This document shows, piece by piece, positions 1-8,614 of a DNA stretch of 40,301 bases (positions within the stretch are counted from its first letter, which is position 1; every line of letters begins with the position of its first letter). The position numbers were made by a program, and so were the translations under genes. Under the pieces are notes generated by a model. That model made no database searches. It was not told where the DNA came from and saw only the letters and a program-made list of their open reading frames with translations. This DNA is from Clostridia bacterium (lineage in GTDB: Bacteria; Bacillota_E; SLMV01; PUMD01): positions 1-40,301 of the forward strand of contig PWUB01000329.1 of the NCBI GenBank assembly GCA_003563755.1. The letters run 5' to 3'.

Positions 1-1069
1 AAGTAGGCGGATAGACGATCTTCTGAAGGTTGTCGTGGAGCAGGATGGTTCTGATCTCCATCTCGCGCCGGGCGTTCCTCCCATGATCAGGCGCTACGGG
101 GATCTGTATCCCCTGGATGGTCACGGTGCTCTGGATGATGATACCATCCGTGAGCTCCTCTATACGGTCCTTGAGCCGTACCATCGCGACAAGCTGGAGG
201 AGACGTGGGAGCTTGACTTCTCCTATTCCATTGTTGGGGTAAGCCGGTTCCGGGGAAATGCTATGAGGCAGAGAGGCACGGTGGCGGTGGCCTTCCGGGT
301 GGTGCCCTGGGAAGTCCCCGTCCTGGATGACCTGGGACTGCCCCCGACCGTGGCTGACTTCACCCGACTGCCCCGTGGGCTGGTCCTGGTGACGGGTCCC
401 ACCGGCAGCGGAAAGACGACGACCCTGGCCGGCATCATCGGGGTGATAAACGAGCAGCGCAGGCTCAACATTATCACCATCGAGGATCCTATAGAGTTTC
501 TGCATTCCCACAAGAGTTCCGTCATCAGGCAGCGGGAGGTCGGGACAGACACCCGATCCTTCGTTGATGCGCTGCGGCATGCCCTCCGCCACGATCCGGA
601 CGTCATCCTCATCGGTGAGATGCGGGACCAGGAGAGCATCGCGATAGCCTTGACCGCCGCGGAGACGGGACATCTAGTTTTTTCCACCCTTCACACCCAG
701 ACTGCTCCCCTGGCAGTGCACCGCATAGTGGACATTTTCCCTGAGGCAAGGAGAGACCAGGTGAGACAGCAGATGGCTGGATCACTGCAGGGCGTCGTCG
801 CCCAGCAGATCCTCCAGCGGTCGGACGGCAAGGGAAGGGTTGTCGCCTGCGAAACACTCATCAGCACACCTGCGGTTCGCAACCTGATCCGGGAGGGCAA
901 GGAACACCAGCTCTACGGGGCGATGGAGACCGGACGGGCGTCCGGAATGCAGACTATGGATCACGCCCTCGCCCAGCTCTGTCTCCGAGGTACCATTACC
1001 CGGCAGGAAGCGATCGAGCACTGCGTGGACAGAAAGGAACTGGAACGTGCCCTTAGCCAGCACATGTGA
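1..1069 (+). CDS. pilT: Type IV pilus retraction ATPase PilT (5' end outside window)
   Basis: This is a hexameric secretion-type ATPase that powers depolymerisation (retraction) of type IV pili at the inner face of the membrane. The PilT N-terminal signature SDLHL, the Walker A GPTGSGKTT (coded near 395-421), the Walker B region ILIGEMRD, the STLHT segment and the PilT-specific (A)VRNLIREG motif are all present, followed by a normal C-terminal helical region. A GTG at 35 could serve as start, but the frame is open to base 1 and the upstream codons (IDDLLKVVV) read like the normal PilT N-terminus, so the true start probably lies just outside the window. The stop is at 1067-1069. The Tad system downstream uses its own ATPase (tadA), so this gene implies separate type IVa-like pili, with the rest of the machinery elsewhere or upstream. 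Confidence 0.93.
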   Translation, partial: SRRIDDLLKVVVEQDGSDLHLAPGVPPMIRRYGDLYPLDGHGALDDDTIRELLYTVLEPYHRDKLEETWELDFSYSIVGVSRFRGNAMRQRGTVAVAFRVVPWEVPVLDDLGLPPTVADFTRLPRGLVLVTGPTGSGKTTTLAGIIGVINEQRRLNIITIEDPIEFLHSHKSSVIRQREVGTDTRSFVDALRHALRHDPDVILIGEMRDQESIAIALTAAETGHLVFSTLHTQTAPLAVHRIVDIFPEARRDQVRQQMAGSLQGVVAQQILQRSDGKGRVVACETLISTPAVRNLIREGKEHQLYGAMETGRASGMQTMDHALAQLCLRGTITRQEAIEHCVDRKELERALSQHM

Positions 1070-1187
1070 AGCTGCGCATGGCCAGGGAGGGGGAAACATG
1101 CCTGGACAGTAGCGGCGTTCATCGCTAGCTTCTGTTGATCCGGGTCCCCCGCTAAGGGCGGGACGTGATTCATCGTGAGGTGAAGCT

Positions 1188-1856
1188 GTGCAGCAATCAT
1201 GTTGTCGTGGCCTGGTCATTGAGGGTGTTCCCTGCACGGGAAAGACCACTCTCATTCGTGCCCTACGCGAGCTGTCGGCCTTTCGTCGGCGTTCGCAGGT
1301 TTCCACGCTCATCATATCGGAGGAACTGACCCAGCGAGTCCTGGAGCCGGCGTGGAACCGGGGAGATCTGCTGCCGGACTGTCACCGCACTCACCTGATG
1401 GGCATCCTCGAACCCATGACCAGGCTCGATTACCTTCTGCGCACCCGGGGCTGGAGCGCCGTCCCGGATCACCATTTCCTGTTCCTTCTTGAGAGGTTTC
1501 ATCTCACCCACGGCACCTACTATCCGTACCTGTCCTGGGAGGATGTCCAGGAGGTTGACGGGCTTCTCGAGGGCCTGGATGCTCGACTGTTGATCCTCAC
1601 CTGTGATCCAGCGGTACTGCAAGAACGTATCCTCGGCCGGACAAGCCCAGCCTGGAGGAGGTATATTTCCCGGTACGGTGACACCGATGCTGCCATCATC
1701 GAACACTACCTTCTGCAGCAGAAGGCGCTTGTGGATCTGAGCTCAAAGAGCCGCTTGCCGTGCAGAGTGATCGATGTGACCAACCGCAGCGCGCCTGATA
1801 TGGCCGCACAAGCCTGGGCCTGTCTCTCAGAGGATTCGGGGGATGCGGTGAGGTAA
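1188..1856 (+). CDS. P-loop kinase-like protein (thymidylate/deoxynucleoside kinase fold)
   Basis: This 222-residue protein begins with a glycine-rich P-loop, GVPCTGKTT (residues about 13-21), directly after a short beta strand, as in thymidylate and deoxynucleoside kinases. The segment FLLERFHLTHG near residue 105 resembles the strand carrying the DR/ER substrate-binding motif of that fold. ERILGRTSPAW near residue 145 could be a LID-type region with arginines, and a C-terminal YLLQQ helix follows. Start GTG 1188 has GAGGTGAAG just upstream. It lies 118 bp after pilT and before an M20 hydrolase, and neither neighbour suggests a substrate. I do not recognise a specific family and assign no reaction beyond probable ATP-dependent phosphotransfer. 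Confidence 0.7.
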   Translation: MQQSCCRGLVIEGVPCTGKTTLIRALRELSAFRRRSQVSTLIISEELTQRVLEPAWNRGDLLPDCHRTHLMGILEPMTRLDYLLRTRGWSAVPDHHFLFLLERFHLTHGTYYPYLSWEDVQEVDGLLEGLDARLLILTCDPAVLQERILGRTSPAWRRYISRYGDTDAAIIEHYLLQQKALVDLSSKSRLPCRVIDVTNRSAPDMAAQAWACLSEDSGDAVR

Positions 1857-1900
1857 GAGTACATATGACGTAGGAGCAGAGTACGGGAGGGGGATGTGCT

Positions 1901-3100
1901 TTGGTACCTGATATAAGTGGCATCAAGGACATGATCACCGATGAGATCGAGGCCTGTTCGGACCAGCTCTGGGCGATGGCCCTCGACATGCATGAAAACC
2001 CCGAGGTAGGCCACGAGGAATATCGTGCTGCTGCCCTCCTGAGTGGATTCCTTGAGGAGAGGGGTTTCTCCGTGCAGCGCGGACTGGCCGGCATGGATAC
2101 CAGTTTTCGTGCTCGCTGGAATTGTGGAGATGGCCCGGTGGTCGCCATTCTGGCTGAATACGATGCGCTGCCAGGCATGGGGCACGCATGCGGCCACAAC
2201 ATTATCGGGGCTTCTGCGGTTGGGGCGGGTGCTGTTCTCAAGCAAGCGCTTGAAAGAGCGGGCGTTGAGCAGGTAGGAGAGGTGCAGGTCATCGGAACCC
2301 CCGCGGAGGAGGGTGCCGTGGACGGTGCGGGTGGAAAGGTTCCCCTTGTTGAGTCCGGTGCCTTCGACCGTGTTGACTGTGCGATGATGGTACACCCATC
2401 GACTGGCAATGGGTCTCGCAGCACGAGTCTTGCGCGGGAGGCCATGGAGATTTCTTATCACGGCAAAGCATCGCACGCTGGTGGGTCACCCCATCAGGGT
2501 CGCAATGCCCTGGAAGCGGCTATCCTCACATTCAACGCATGGAATGCCCTGCGGCAGCACGTGACCGACGATGTCCGCATCCATGGAATCATCACCGAGG
2601 GCGGGAGTGCTCCGAACATAGTTCCCGAATTCTCCGAGATTCGCATGTACGTTCGGGCTGCCGATGTCGACTATCTCGATGAAGTGGTGGAGCGGGTCAA
2701 GAACTGCGCCCGGGGTGCCGCCACGGCGACGGGCTGCACGGTGGAGTTTCGGACCACGTGCTACCGGTACGCCAACCTCGTGTGCAACAATAGGCTCGCC
2801 GATGCCTACAGCGCTAACTTCCAGGTTCTCGGTGAGACCATAGACGATTCCCTCCGGGCGGGTAGTGGCTCCACGGATATGGGGAATGTGAGTCAGGTGG
2901 TGCCGTCCATTCACCCGTATGTTGCCATCGCACAGCCCGGTGTTGCTGGGCACAGCGTCGAGTTCCGGGCCGCCGCTGCCGAGGAGGGTGGCAGACGAGG
3001 AATGATATTGGGGGCGGCGGCCATGGCTATGACCGCCCTCGACTGCCTTACGGACGAAAAACTCCTCGAGAGCATCAAGGAGGAGTTTCTGAACCGGTAA
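1901..3100 (+). CDS. M20 family (M20D-like) metallo-amidohydrolase
   Basis: A 399-residue M20 peptidase/amidohydrolase related to AbgB/PM20D2-type proteins, which cleave amide bonds of N-acyl or dipeptide-like substrates using two metal ions. Visible motifs are LAEYDALPGMGHACGHN with the metal-binding Asp and His, GTPAEEG with the catalytic and ligand glutamates, the dimerisation-domain segment SYHGKASHAGGSPHQGRNA, and a late His (AGHSVEF). Start is TTG 1901, preceded by GGGAGGGGG at a good distance; the ATG at 1894 is out of frame. The substrate cannot be read from sequence; the N-acyl-D-amino-acid deacylase and MlrC genes further along hint at a wider peptide or amide degrading capacity. 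The gene ends convergently with the SLH gene, with a hairpin between. Confidence 0.88.
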   Translation: MVPDISGIKDMITDEIEACSDQLWAMALDMHENPEVGHEEYRAAALLSGFLEERGFSVQRGLAGMDTSFRARWNCGDGPVVAILAEYDALPGMGHACGHNIIGASAVGAGAVLKQALERAGVEQVGEVQVIGTPAEEGAVDGAGGKVPLVESGAFDRVDCAMMVHPSTGNGSRSTSLAREAMEISYHGKASHAGGSPHQGRNALEAAILTFNAWNALRQHVTDDVRIHGIITEGGSAPNIVPEFSEIRMYVRAADVDYLDEVVERVKNCARGAATATGCTVEFRTTCYRYANLVCNNRLADAYSANFQVLGETIDDSLRAGSGSTDMGNVSQVVPSIHPYVAIAQPGVAGHSVEFRAAAAEEGGRRGMILGAAAMAMTALDCLTDEKLLESIKEEFLNR

Positions 3101-3110
3101 CGGTGGCATC

Positions 3111-3143
3111 CACCGGCCGGGAGAGGGGAGCTCCCGGCCGGTG
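3111..3143. terminator. Strong hairpin between convergent genes
   Basis: A perfect 13-bp stem, CACCGGCCGGGAG at 3111-3123 with its complement at 3131-3143, closes a 7-nt loop. It lies in the 49-bp gap between the M20 gene and the convergent SLH gene. No T-run follows on either strand, so it is not a textbook intrinsic terminator, but the position suggests a bidirectional terminator or mRNA 3'-end stabiliser. Confidence 0.55.
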
Positions 3144-3149
3144 CAGCTG

Positions 3150-4574
3150 TCAGCGCGTCAGGACTGAGATCAGGTCGGATGGATCATCTGGACCCCATCC
3201 GGAGCCGGAGTCTCTGTACACTTCGATGTCAACCACGGCATCACGTTGGGCACCTTCATAGAGCGCCTGGACCTGCATCGTTGCATCACCTACACAGAAG
3301 CCGCCGCTGTCGGACACGTGAACCGGGGTTTCCCACAGACCCCAGCCATCGCGGCTTCCGACGGGGAACAAGTCGCGGGTTTGCCCGCCCGGCAGGTGCA
3401 GCAGCACCCTCTCGGCTCCACCCATCGTTTCAGCGCTGACCGTCACGTGATGACCGTAGTGAACAGATACTGGGTCCACTGAGGCCCTGAGCTTCCTCCG
3501 CGCCACCGAGATAGGGATCTTCACCGCCTCAAATACCTGACCACGGCGATCCTCAATCCAGCCTCCGACGTAGTACCCGCCTGACGGCAGCTGGCTTCCT
3601 TCCGTGTCCAGGCCGTCCCAGAGAACTGCCGTCGGGTCACCGAGCATCGGTGTCGCAGAGGGCAGCATGGTCACGACAGTGCCTTCTGCGTCATATATGA
3701 CAACCTGCCACCGGCGGTGGTTTGCGTTTCTCAGCCCCACGGCGGCGATGCTCACCGTGTCTCTGTAGCCATCACCGTCCGGGTGAAACACCGGGTATTC
3801 CGGAATGACCCGCATGAGACAGCTCCGATACAGGATCGTCGCCCCTTCAGCCCGCGTCAGCAGTTCGTTCATGCGAAGGGTGTCATCATCGTAGCCGATT
3901 ATTAACCCTAGCCGCACGGCAGCAGCGACTGTTGGTCGATCTTCAGCCCGTATGGTCCAGCTATCGTGATAAGGTGCCAGTGCCTCCTGTATCTGGTGCT
4001 CCTGCAATCCATCGATGTAGGAGGTAAGGTTCAGGGCGGCCATTATGAACTGCACGCTGTGCAGTCTTGTGAGGGTGTTTCCGAGTCGCAGGGGCTGACC
4101 CTCATCCTCCAGCTGCCAGCACAGTGCCGCGGCGTGGATTTCCCCGTAAGCAGGCAGTCCGTAGAGACTGTATGTCGCGTGCAGGTCGGGCCAGGGACTG
4201 GGTGTGCGGTAGTCGGGTGGGATCTGAAAGAGCCTGCTCATCATGTAGAGCATCTGGCCCCGGGTCATGTACAGGTCCGGCCGGAAATCGTAGCCGAAGG
4301 ACCATCCACCAGAGGGATCCAAAATGGGGAAGGGGTAGCCGTTGGTCACTCCCTCTTCCCACAGGGTGAGTATATAGGGTCGCGACCAGTGGTTCTCGAG
4401 GTCGTGATACCAGCTGTCGCCTCCGACTGGCCCCGGGTCTCCCGGGGCCACCTCCGCCCATACTGTACCGTGAGCGGTCAGGCCCATCACGATAGCGCAC
4501 AGCACCAGGGTGCCTATCTTCGGCACCAATCTCCCACCGTGCCCCGTGTACCACCGGGGCGTATACTCGCCCAT
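3150..4574 (-). CDS. Secreted S-layer-homology (SLH) domain protein with FlgD-like Ig domain
   Basis: A 474-residue exported protein. A hydrophobic signal segment (about residues 18-40, ending near VWA) precedes SLH-like repeats: the YHDLENHWSRPYI segment with WEEGVTNGYP and MTRGQMLYMMSRL, then a second set around LIIGYDDDTLRMNELLTRAEG. SLH domains anchor proteins to secondary cell-wall polymers. Further on (about residues 270-360) IYDAEGTVVTML, LWDGLDTEGSQLPSGGYYV and a trailing strand match FlgD-like Ig repeats. The last 100 residues look like another beta-sandwich. Start ATG 4574 has a GGAGGTGA site eight bases upstream. The gene is divergent from the Tad operon, so it may be a cell-surface partner, but that is only positional inference. 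Confidence 0.85.
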   Translation of the reverse strand: MGEYTPRWYTGHGGRLVPKIGTLVLCAIVMGLTAHGTVWAEVAPGDPGPVGGDSWYHDLENHWSRPYILTLWEEGVTNGYPFPILDPSGGWSFGYDFRPDLYMTRGQMLYMMSRLFQIPPDYRTPSPWPDLHATYSLYGLPAYGEIHAAALCWQLEDEGQPLRLGNTLTRLHSVQFIMAALNLTSYIDGLQEHQIQEALAPYHDSWTIRAEDRPTVAAAVRLGLIIGYDDDTLRMNELLTRAEGATILYRSCLMRVIPEYPVFHPDGDGYRDTVSIAAVGLRNANHRRWQVVIYDAEGTVVTMLPSATPMLGDPTAVLWDGLDTEGSQLPSGGYYVGGWIEDRRGQVFEAVKIPISVARRKLRASVDPVSVHYGHHVTVSAETMGGAERVLLHLPGGQTRDLFPVGSRDGWGLWETPVHVSDSGGFCVGDATMQVQALYEGAQRDAVVDIEVYRDSGSGWGPDDPSDLISVLTR

Positions 4575-4615
4575 ATCCGGTCACCTCCCTCCACTTGCCA
4601 TATCCTACCAAGACT

Positions 4616-4645
4616 AATATATACCACGGCAAATCTTCAGCGCAA
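4616..4645 (-). promoter_or_regulatory. Possible promoter of the SLH gene
   Basis: On the minus strand TATATT (4621-4616) could be a -10 and TTGCGC (4645-4640) a weak -35, separated by 18 bp. This would start transcription about 35 bases before the SLH start codon. It is a judgement by eye; the -35 is poor. Confidence 0.3.
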
Positions 4646-4651
4646 CCCTTC

Positions 4652-4681
4652 TTGACAGTACCTGGCAGATTATGGGATTAT
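4652..4681 (+). promoter_or_regulatory. Possible promoter of the Tad operon
   Basis: A perfect TTGACA (4652-4657) is followed after 18 bp by GATTAT (4676-4681), a four-of-six -10. Transcription would begin only a few bases before the GGAGGTGAT ribosome binding site (4688-4696) of cpaB, giving an unusually short leader. The perfect -35 favours it; the weak -10 and short leader count against it. Confidence 0.3.
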
Positions 4682-4702
4682 CAATTCGGAGGTGATACCA
4701 AC

Positions 4703-5410
4703 TTGTGGCTCTCACGACGTCATTTGATTATCAGTGTTCTAATAGGTGCAGTTGTCATGGTCGGTGCCTACACCTATCTCTCTGCGATGACGGCGAAGCG
4801 CGCGGTTGTGGTGGCTAGTCAGGATATCGAACCCTTCACCAGGATCGAGCGGTCAATGCTCTCAGTGCAGCAGGTACCGGTCGGGATGGTCCATCCCCGC
4901 AGCGTTGCGGACCCCGAACTCGTTGTGGGGCAGTATTGTACCAGGGGCCTGTACGGTGGTGAGCAGCTGATCACGGACTCGCTCGTGCATCCCGGCCTGC
5001 AGGCGGCGGGCATCCCCTGGAGACTCGCGGGGGACCAGAGAGCCGTGGCTGTACCCTGCCCGCCTGCTTCAGCGGCCGGCGGCACGGTCGGTCCGGGTCA
5101 TCTCGTGGACGTGATCTACTTCAGGGAGAGCTCGGTGCACGGCCCGGCATCTGCGAGACTTATGCTGTCTGCAGTAACAGTGCTGGATGTGAGGGACTCA
5201 TCGGGCTCACCGTGGCGCCCCGGGGCCGGTGATGCACCGGGCACGCTTGTCCTTGCGGTGACGCCAGCCCAGGCCGAAGCGCTCACGTATGCAATGGCGA
5301 CCGGGCAGCTCTACGTAGTCCTCAGCCCATACGATCCCGTGCCCTACCACTCACCCGAAGGGGTCACAGCGGCGAGCATGTTCGAGGCGGGAGGCGATAG
5401 AGGTGAGTGA
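4703..5410 (+). CDS. cpaB: Flp pilus assembly protein CpaB/RcpC (SAF domain)
   Basis: CpaB/RcpC is a Tad-pilus assembly component held in the membrane by one N-terminal helix with its SAF and pilus domains outside the cytoplasm. The protein (235 residues from this start) has a membrane helix at about residues 7-27, then the SAF-like region VASQDIEPFTRIERSML, the conserved RAVAVP strand and a GHLVDVIYF strand. The open frame extends up to an ATG at 4595, but TTG 4703 is preceded by GGAGGTGAT at ideal distance and puts the membrane helix at the N-terminus as expected, so I use it. It is the first gene of the Tad operon; its end overlaps tadZ by 8 bp. Confidence 0.87.
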   Translation: MWLSRRHLIISVLIGAVVMVGAYTYLSAMTAKRAVVVASQDIEPFTRIERSMLSVQQVPVGMVHPRSVADPELVVGQYCTRGLYGGEQLITDSLVHPGLQAAGIPWRLAGDQRAVAVPCPPASAAGGTVGPGHLVDVIYFRESSVHGPASARLMLSAVTVLDVRDSSGSPWRPGAGDAPGTLVLAVTPAQAEALTYAMATGQLYVVLSPYDPVPYHSPEGVTAASMFEAGGDRGE

Positions 5411-6623
5411 ACATGTGACAGAGTCCTCGGGAGGCTCCCCTCCCTGCACCGTGGTATCCAAGGACTTTCTTCTGGCAGGTCGGCTCGGTAAGGGCCAGAT
5501 GCTGAGCATTGAAAGGGTGGTTCCTCGACTCCGCTCTGACCTGTCGCCGTCGTGTTCTACGGAACTGCTGGTCATAGATGTTCAGACCCAGGATACGGGC
5601 ACCGTGGAGGCATTCCTCGCTGCAGATCCAGAGTTTGCCTTGACCGTGATCCTGGTTCGTGAGGATGCTGATCGGGCCCGGTGGCAGGGGCGCGGGGCGA
5701 CGGTGGCATCCGTCGACCAGTGGCTTCGTGATCAGGCGGACTCCCGTGGGCAGGCCTACGAGTCAGACAGGGGTATTGTGGAGGATGCTCGGAGGGGCAA
5801 TGGGGTGCGCAAGCAGACCGTGGTGGTATTCTGTCCCAAGGGTGGGGTGGGACGGACAACACTCGCAGTCAACCTGGCGGTGCGGGCGCGAGCCGCTCTC
5901 GGGCTGGACACGGTTCTGGTTGATCTGGATATTGCTGGTGGAGACGTGGCCCTCCACCTGAATCTCCTCGAGGAGCCCACCATCGTGGATCTCGCTGCCT
6001 ATGGAGAGGACCTCGGTACCGAGCTTCTCCGCGACTTTGCGTCAGTGTACCGACCGTCCGGGCTGGCGGTGCTTCCCGCGCCCGGGCGCCCCGAACTCTC
6101 GGAGCTCGCTCCCTGGGAGAGGTTGGCACCCGTGGTCCGCTCGTGTCAGCGTGCGTATGACCTGGTCGTGGTGGATACCTCGGGGGAGCCAGCGTCACCT
6201 ATGACCTACCACGCCCTGGGGATCGCGACGTGCATTGTGGCACCCGTCACCCTGGAACCCTCTGCACCGCGCCGGCTCAGGAACGCCCTGAAGATGATGG
6301 AGGACATGGGGCTGCAGCTGGGTGGGGACATTCGGTTGATCGTTAACCGCCATTATGATGGAGCTCCGCTTTCGAGTCGTGATATAGAGACGTTTCTGGG
6401 GTTGAAGACGGTTGCGCGCTTTCCAGAGCTGGGAGGCAGCCTGGCGGAGGCGATCAGTGCAGGGCGACCGGTTGTGCTGGGAGGAAAGGAGAATGGATTC
6501 CGTCGTGCTGTGGATGCCATCCTGGAGGATGCCCTGGAAGCCGTCATTCCCGCAAGCCCCGTTCCATGGTGGCGGAGTCTACTTGAGCGGGCAGGACGTT
6601 GGAGGAGGAAGGCCGATGGTTGA
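5403..6623 (+). CDS. tadZ: TadZ/CpaE-like pilus localisation ATPase
   Basis: A 406-residue ParA/MinD-superfamily ATPase that in Tad systems sets the polar or focal position of the pilus machine. An N-terminal receiver-like domain (about 1-115, with the strand LLVIDVQT) precedes the deviant Walker A CPKGGVGRTT (residues 144-153), Walker A' at DTVLVDLDIAGGDV and a later VVVDTSGE strand. The signature lysine of the ParA family (K146) is kept, but the second P-loop lysine is arginine (R151), which could weaken ATP hydrolysis. Start GTG 5403 has GGGAGGCGAT upstream and overlaps cpaB by 8 bp. It overlaps tadA by 8 bp, indicating translational coupling. Confidence 0.88.
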   Translation: MSEHVTESSGGSPPCTVVSKDFLLAGRLGKGQMLSIERVVPRLRSDLSPSCSTELLVIDVQTQDTGTVEAFLAADPEFALTVILVREDADRARWQGRGATVASVDQWLRDQADSRGQAYESDRGIVEDARRGNGVRKQTVVVFCPKGGVGRTTLAVNLAVRARAALGLDTVLVDLDIAGGDVALHLNLLEEPTIVDLAAYGEDLGTELLRDFASVYRPSGLAVLPAPGRPELSELAPWERLAPVVRSCQRAYDLVVVDTSGEPASPMTYHALGIATCIVAPVTLEPSAPRRLRNALKMMEDMGLQLGGDIRLIVNRHYDGAPLSSRDIETFLGLKTVARFPELGGSLAEAISAGRPVVLGGKENGFRRAVDAILEDALEAVIPASPVPWWRSLLERAGRWRRKADG

Positions 6624-7872
6624 TAGGGACGGCCTCTTTCGGCGACCGCGAAGAAGCCCATCCAGGGTGAGAGAATCCGTGCATGGAATACCTGGCGCCG
6701 ACTCGAGCGAGGAGGGATGGGGTCATGATACGGTAGATCGTATCATGCCCGAAGTTCAAATGCGGATTCTCGAGGCTCATCGTGATCTCCTCCAGGCTTC
6801 GCGCAGGGACCAGGGAGCGCGGAACAAGCTGCACCGCCTCGTCGAGGGTATACTGACGGAACGGAGATACCGGGTAGCCGGTATCGACAGGCAGGCGCTG
6901 GTCAGGAGGCTGGTTCAGGATCTCCTCGGGTATGGACCCATAACAGAGCTGCTCGGTGACAACTCTATCACCGAGATCATGGTCAACGGTCCCCGGGAGA
7001 TATGGGTTGAGCATGGAGGTAGACTGGAGCTCACTGATCACCGCTTCAGGGACACGGTGCACCTGAGAAGCGTCCTGGAGCGGATCTTCGCGCCGACAGG
7101 CAGGAGGCTCGATATGGCTCACCCCTGGGCCGATGGCCGCCTGCCCGATGGATCCCGGGTTCATGCCATTCTGTCACCCCTTGCTGTCAACGGTCCATAT
7201 CTCACCATACGCAAGTTCAACCATCGTATGTTTGATATGCAGGAGATGGTGAGTCGGGAAACGCTCACCCCTGAGATGGCCGACTTCCTCCGGCAGGAGG
7301 TCGTGAGGGGGCGTAACATCCTGATCGGTGGAGCTGCGGGTACGGGCAAGACCACCCTCCTCAACGCCCTGTCCGCAGAGATACCCCAACGCGAACGAGT
7401 GGTGAGCATTGAAGATGCAGCGGAGCTGAAGCTGCAGCATCCACACTGGCTGCGACTCGAATCCAGGCTCCCCAACCCTGATGGCAGCGGTGAGGTCACC
7501 ATGCGTGAACTCCTCCGGAACGCGCTTCGAATGCGCCCTGATAGGATCATCATCGGTGAGGTGCGTGGGCGTGAGGCTTTTGAACTGCTGTCAGCTCTTA
7601 CCACGGGTCATTCCGGAGCCCTGGCCACCGTCCACGCATCCGGGCCGGAGCACGCCCTCAAGAGGCTGGCTCACCTGGTTCAGCTGGCCGAGACAGGAAT
7701 TCCTCACGACGTGGTGTACGAACAGATCCGTGACGTCGTCGACATTGTCGTACAGATGGCCCGTACCGAGGGGAACATGCGTCGTATCGTGGCCATGGCG
7801 GCCGTACGCCCGGAGAGTCTCACCCCTCTGTACACCTATGCAGGGAATGGACAGTTTTCGAAGGGTGGGTGA
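6616..7872 (+). CDS. tadA: Tad pilus assembly ATPase TadA/CpaF
   Basis: The secretion ATPase that drives Flp pilus polymerisation. This 418-residue protein has the CpaF N-terminal region (LVQDLLGYGPITELL, then ITEIMVNGPREIWVE), Walker A GGAAGTGKTT (residues 238-247), a Walker B segment RIIIGEVRG, and the SGALATVHAS histidine-box region. ATG 6616 is chosen because GGAGGAGGAA lies just upstream and the overlap with tadZ is then 8 bp; the frame remains open for 68 more codons upstream but that part is out-of-frame tadZ sequence. The next gene, tadB, begins 7 bp after the stop. Confidence 0.93.
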   Translation: MVDRDGLFRRPRRSPSRVRESVHGIPGADSSEEGWGHDTVDRIMPEVQMRILEAHRDLLQASRRDQGARNKLHRLVEGILTERRYRVAGIDRQALVRRLVQDLLGYGPITELLGDNSITEIMVNGPREIWVEHGGRLELTDHRFRDTVHLRSVLERIFAPTGRRLDMAHPWADGRLPDGSRVHAILSPLAVNGPYLTIRKFNHRMFDMQEMVSRETLTPEMADFLRQEVVRGRNILIGGAAGTGKTTLLNALSAEIPQRERVVSIEDAAELKLQHPHWLRLESRLPNPDGSGEVTMRELLRNALRMRPDRIIIGEVRGREAFELLSALTTGHSGALATVHASGPEHALKRLAHLVQLAETGIPHDVVYEQIRDVVDIVVQMARTEGNMRRIVAMAAVRPESLTPLYTYAGNGQFSKGG

Positions 7873-7879
7873 GAGGCAC

Positions 7880-8614
7880 ATGCAGGCTGTACTGACGGTG
7901 CTCGTATCCCTTTTCGCAGGCGTTGTCGTGGGCGGATTCACAGCTTTGACGCGACCGTGGATGCTCGGTGATCTTGTGCTTCTGGGCCCGGCGAGGGATC
8001 GATGGTGGCACCGGGTCGGTCCTGTGCCCCTGGTGCGTCGCTGGATGCATCGACGGATGATGATCCGTTTCGGAAGGGAACTCGCAGAGGATCTTCCGCT
8101 TTTGGTCCGGTGTGCACGTTCCGGATATTTACCCCTGGAGCTCGTGCAGGCCGGCGCCCGGGAAGCGGAAGGAGCCATGGTTCGCAGTACGTTTGAACGG
8201 GTGTTGGACAGGTTCGGGGTGGGAGTCGGTCTCGAGGAAGCGCTGTGGACGGCCCATGACGAGATTCCTCAGCCCCTTTTTAGACGCTTCATATGTGCCC
8301 TGCAGTTCGCCAGGGAGTCCGGCGGAGATATTGCTCACAGCCTCTCCGCGCTGGCTGAGATAGTCCGGTCCAGAAAAACCATGCGGGCGGAAACCCGGGA
8401 GGAGAGCGCTGAGGCCCGCTATTCCGCCATCCTCGTGGCCGTGCTGCCGGTGCTGATAGCCGGGTACATCTCCGTGGTTCGTCCGGGGATGATGGTGCCG
8501 CTGGTGGCGACCCCCGCAGGCCGAACGGCCCTGGTGTACGCGGTACTGTCCTGGGTGGCAGGCGTGATCTACCTGTACTGGATCGTCTGGACGTCGGAGG
8601 GTGATGCCCTGTGA
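7880..8614 (+). CDS. tadB: Tad pilus inner-membrane platform protein TadB
   Basis: One of the two type II secretion F-domain (T2SSF) proteins that form the inner-membrane platform on which TadA acts. The 244-residue product has an N-terminal membrane helix (AVLTVLVSLFAGVVVGGF), a cytoplasmic helical domain with the T2SSF pattern (RSGYLPLELVQ ... ALQFARESGGDIAHSLSALAEIVRSR) and two C-terminal helices (AILVAVLPVLIAGYI and ALVYAVLSWVAGVIYLYWI). ATG 7880 gives the N-terminal helix; the longer open frame upstream lies inside tadA in another frame. The stop overlaps the tadC GTG as GTGA. Confidence 0.88.
   Translation: MQAVLTVLVSLFAGVVVGGFTALTRPWMLGDLVLLGPARDRWWHRVGPVPLVRRWMHRRMMIRFGRELAEDLPLLVRCARSGYLPLELVQAGAREAEGAMVRSTFERVLDRFGVGVGLEEALWTAHDEIPQPLFRRFICALQFARESGGDIAHSLSALAEIVRSRKTMRAETREESAEARYSAILVAVLPVLIAGYISVVRPGMMVPLVATPAGRTALVYAVLSWVAGVIYLYWIVWTSEGDAL

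Noticed and set aside
4595..4702. N-terminal extension of cpaB from ATG 4595
   Set aside because: It has no ribosome binding site and places 36 non-family residues before the membrane helix; TTG 4703 has an ideal site.
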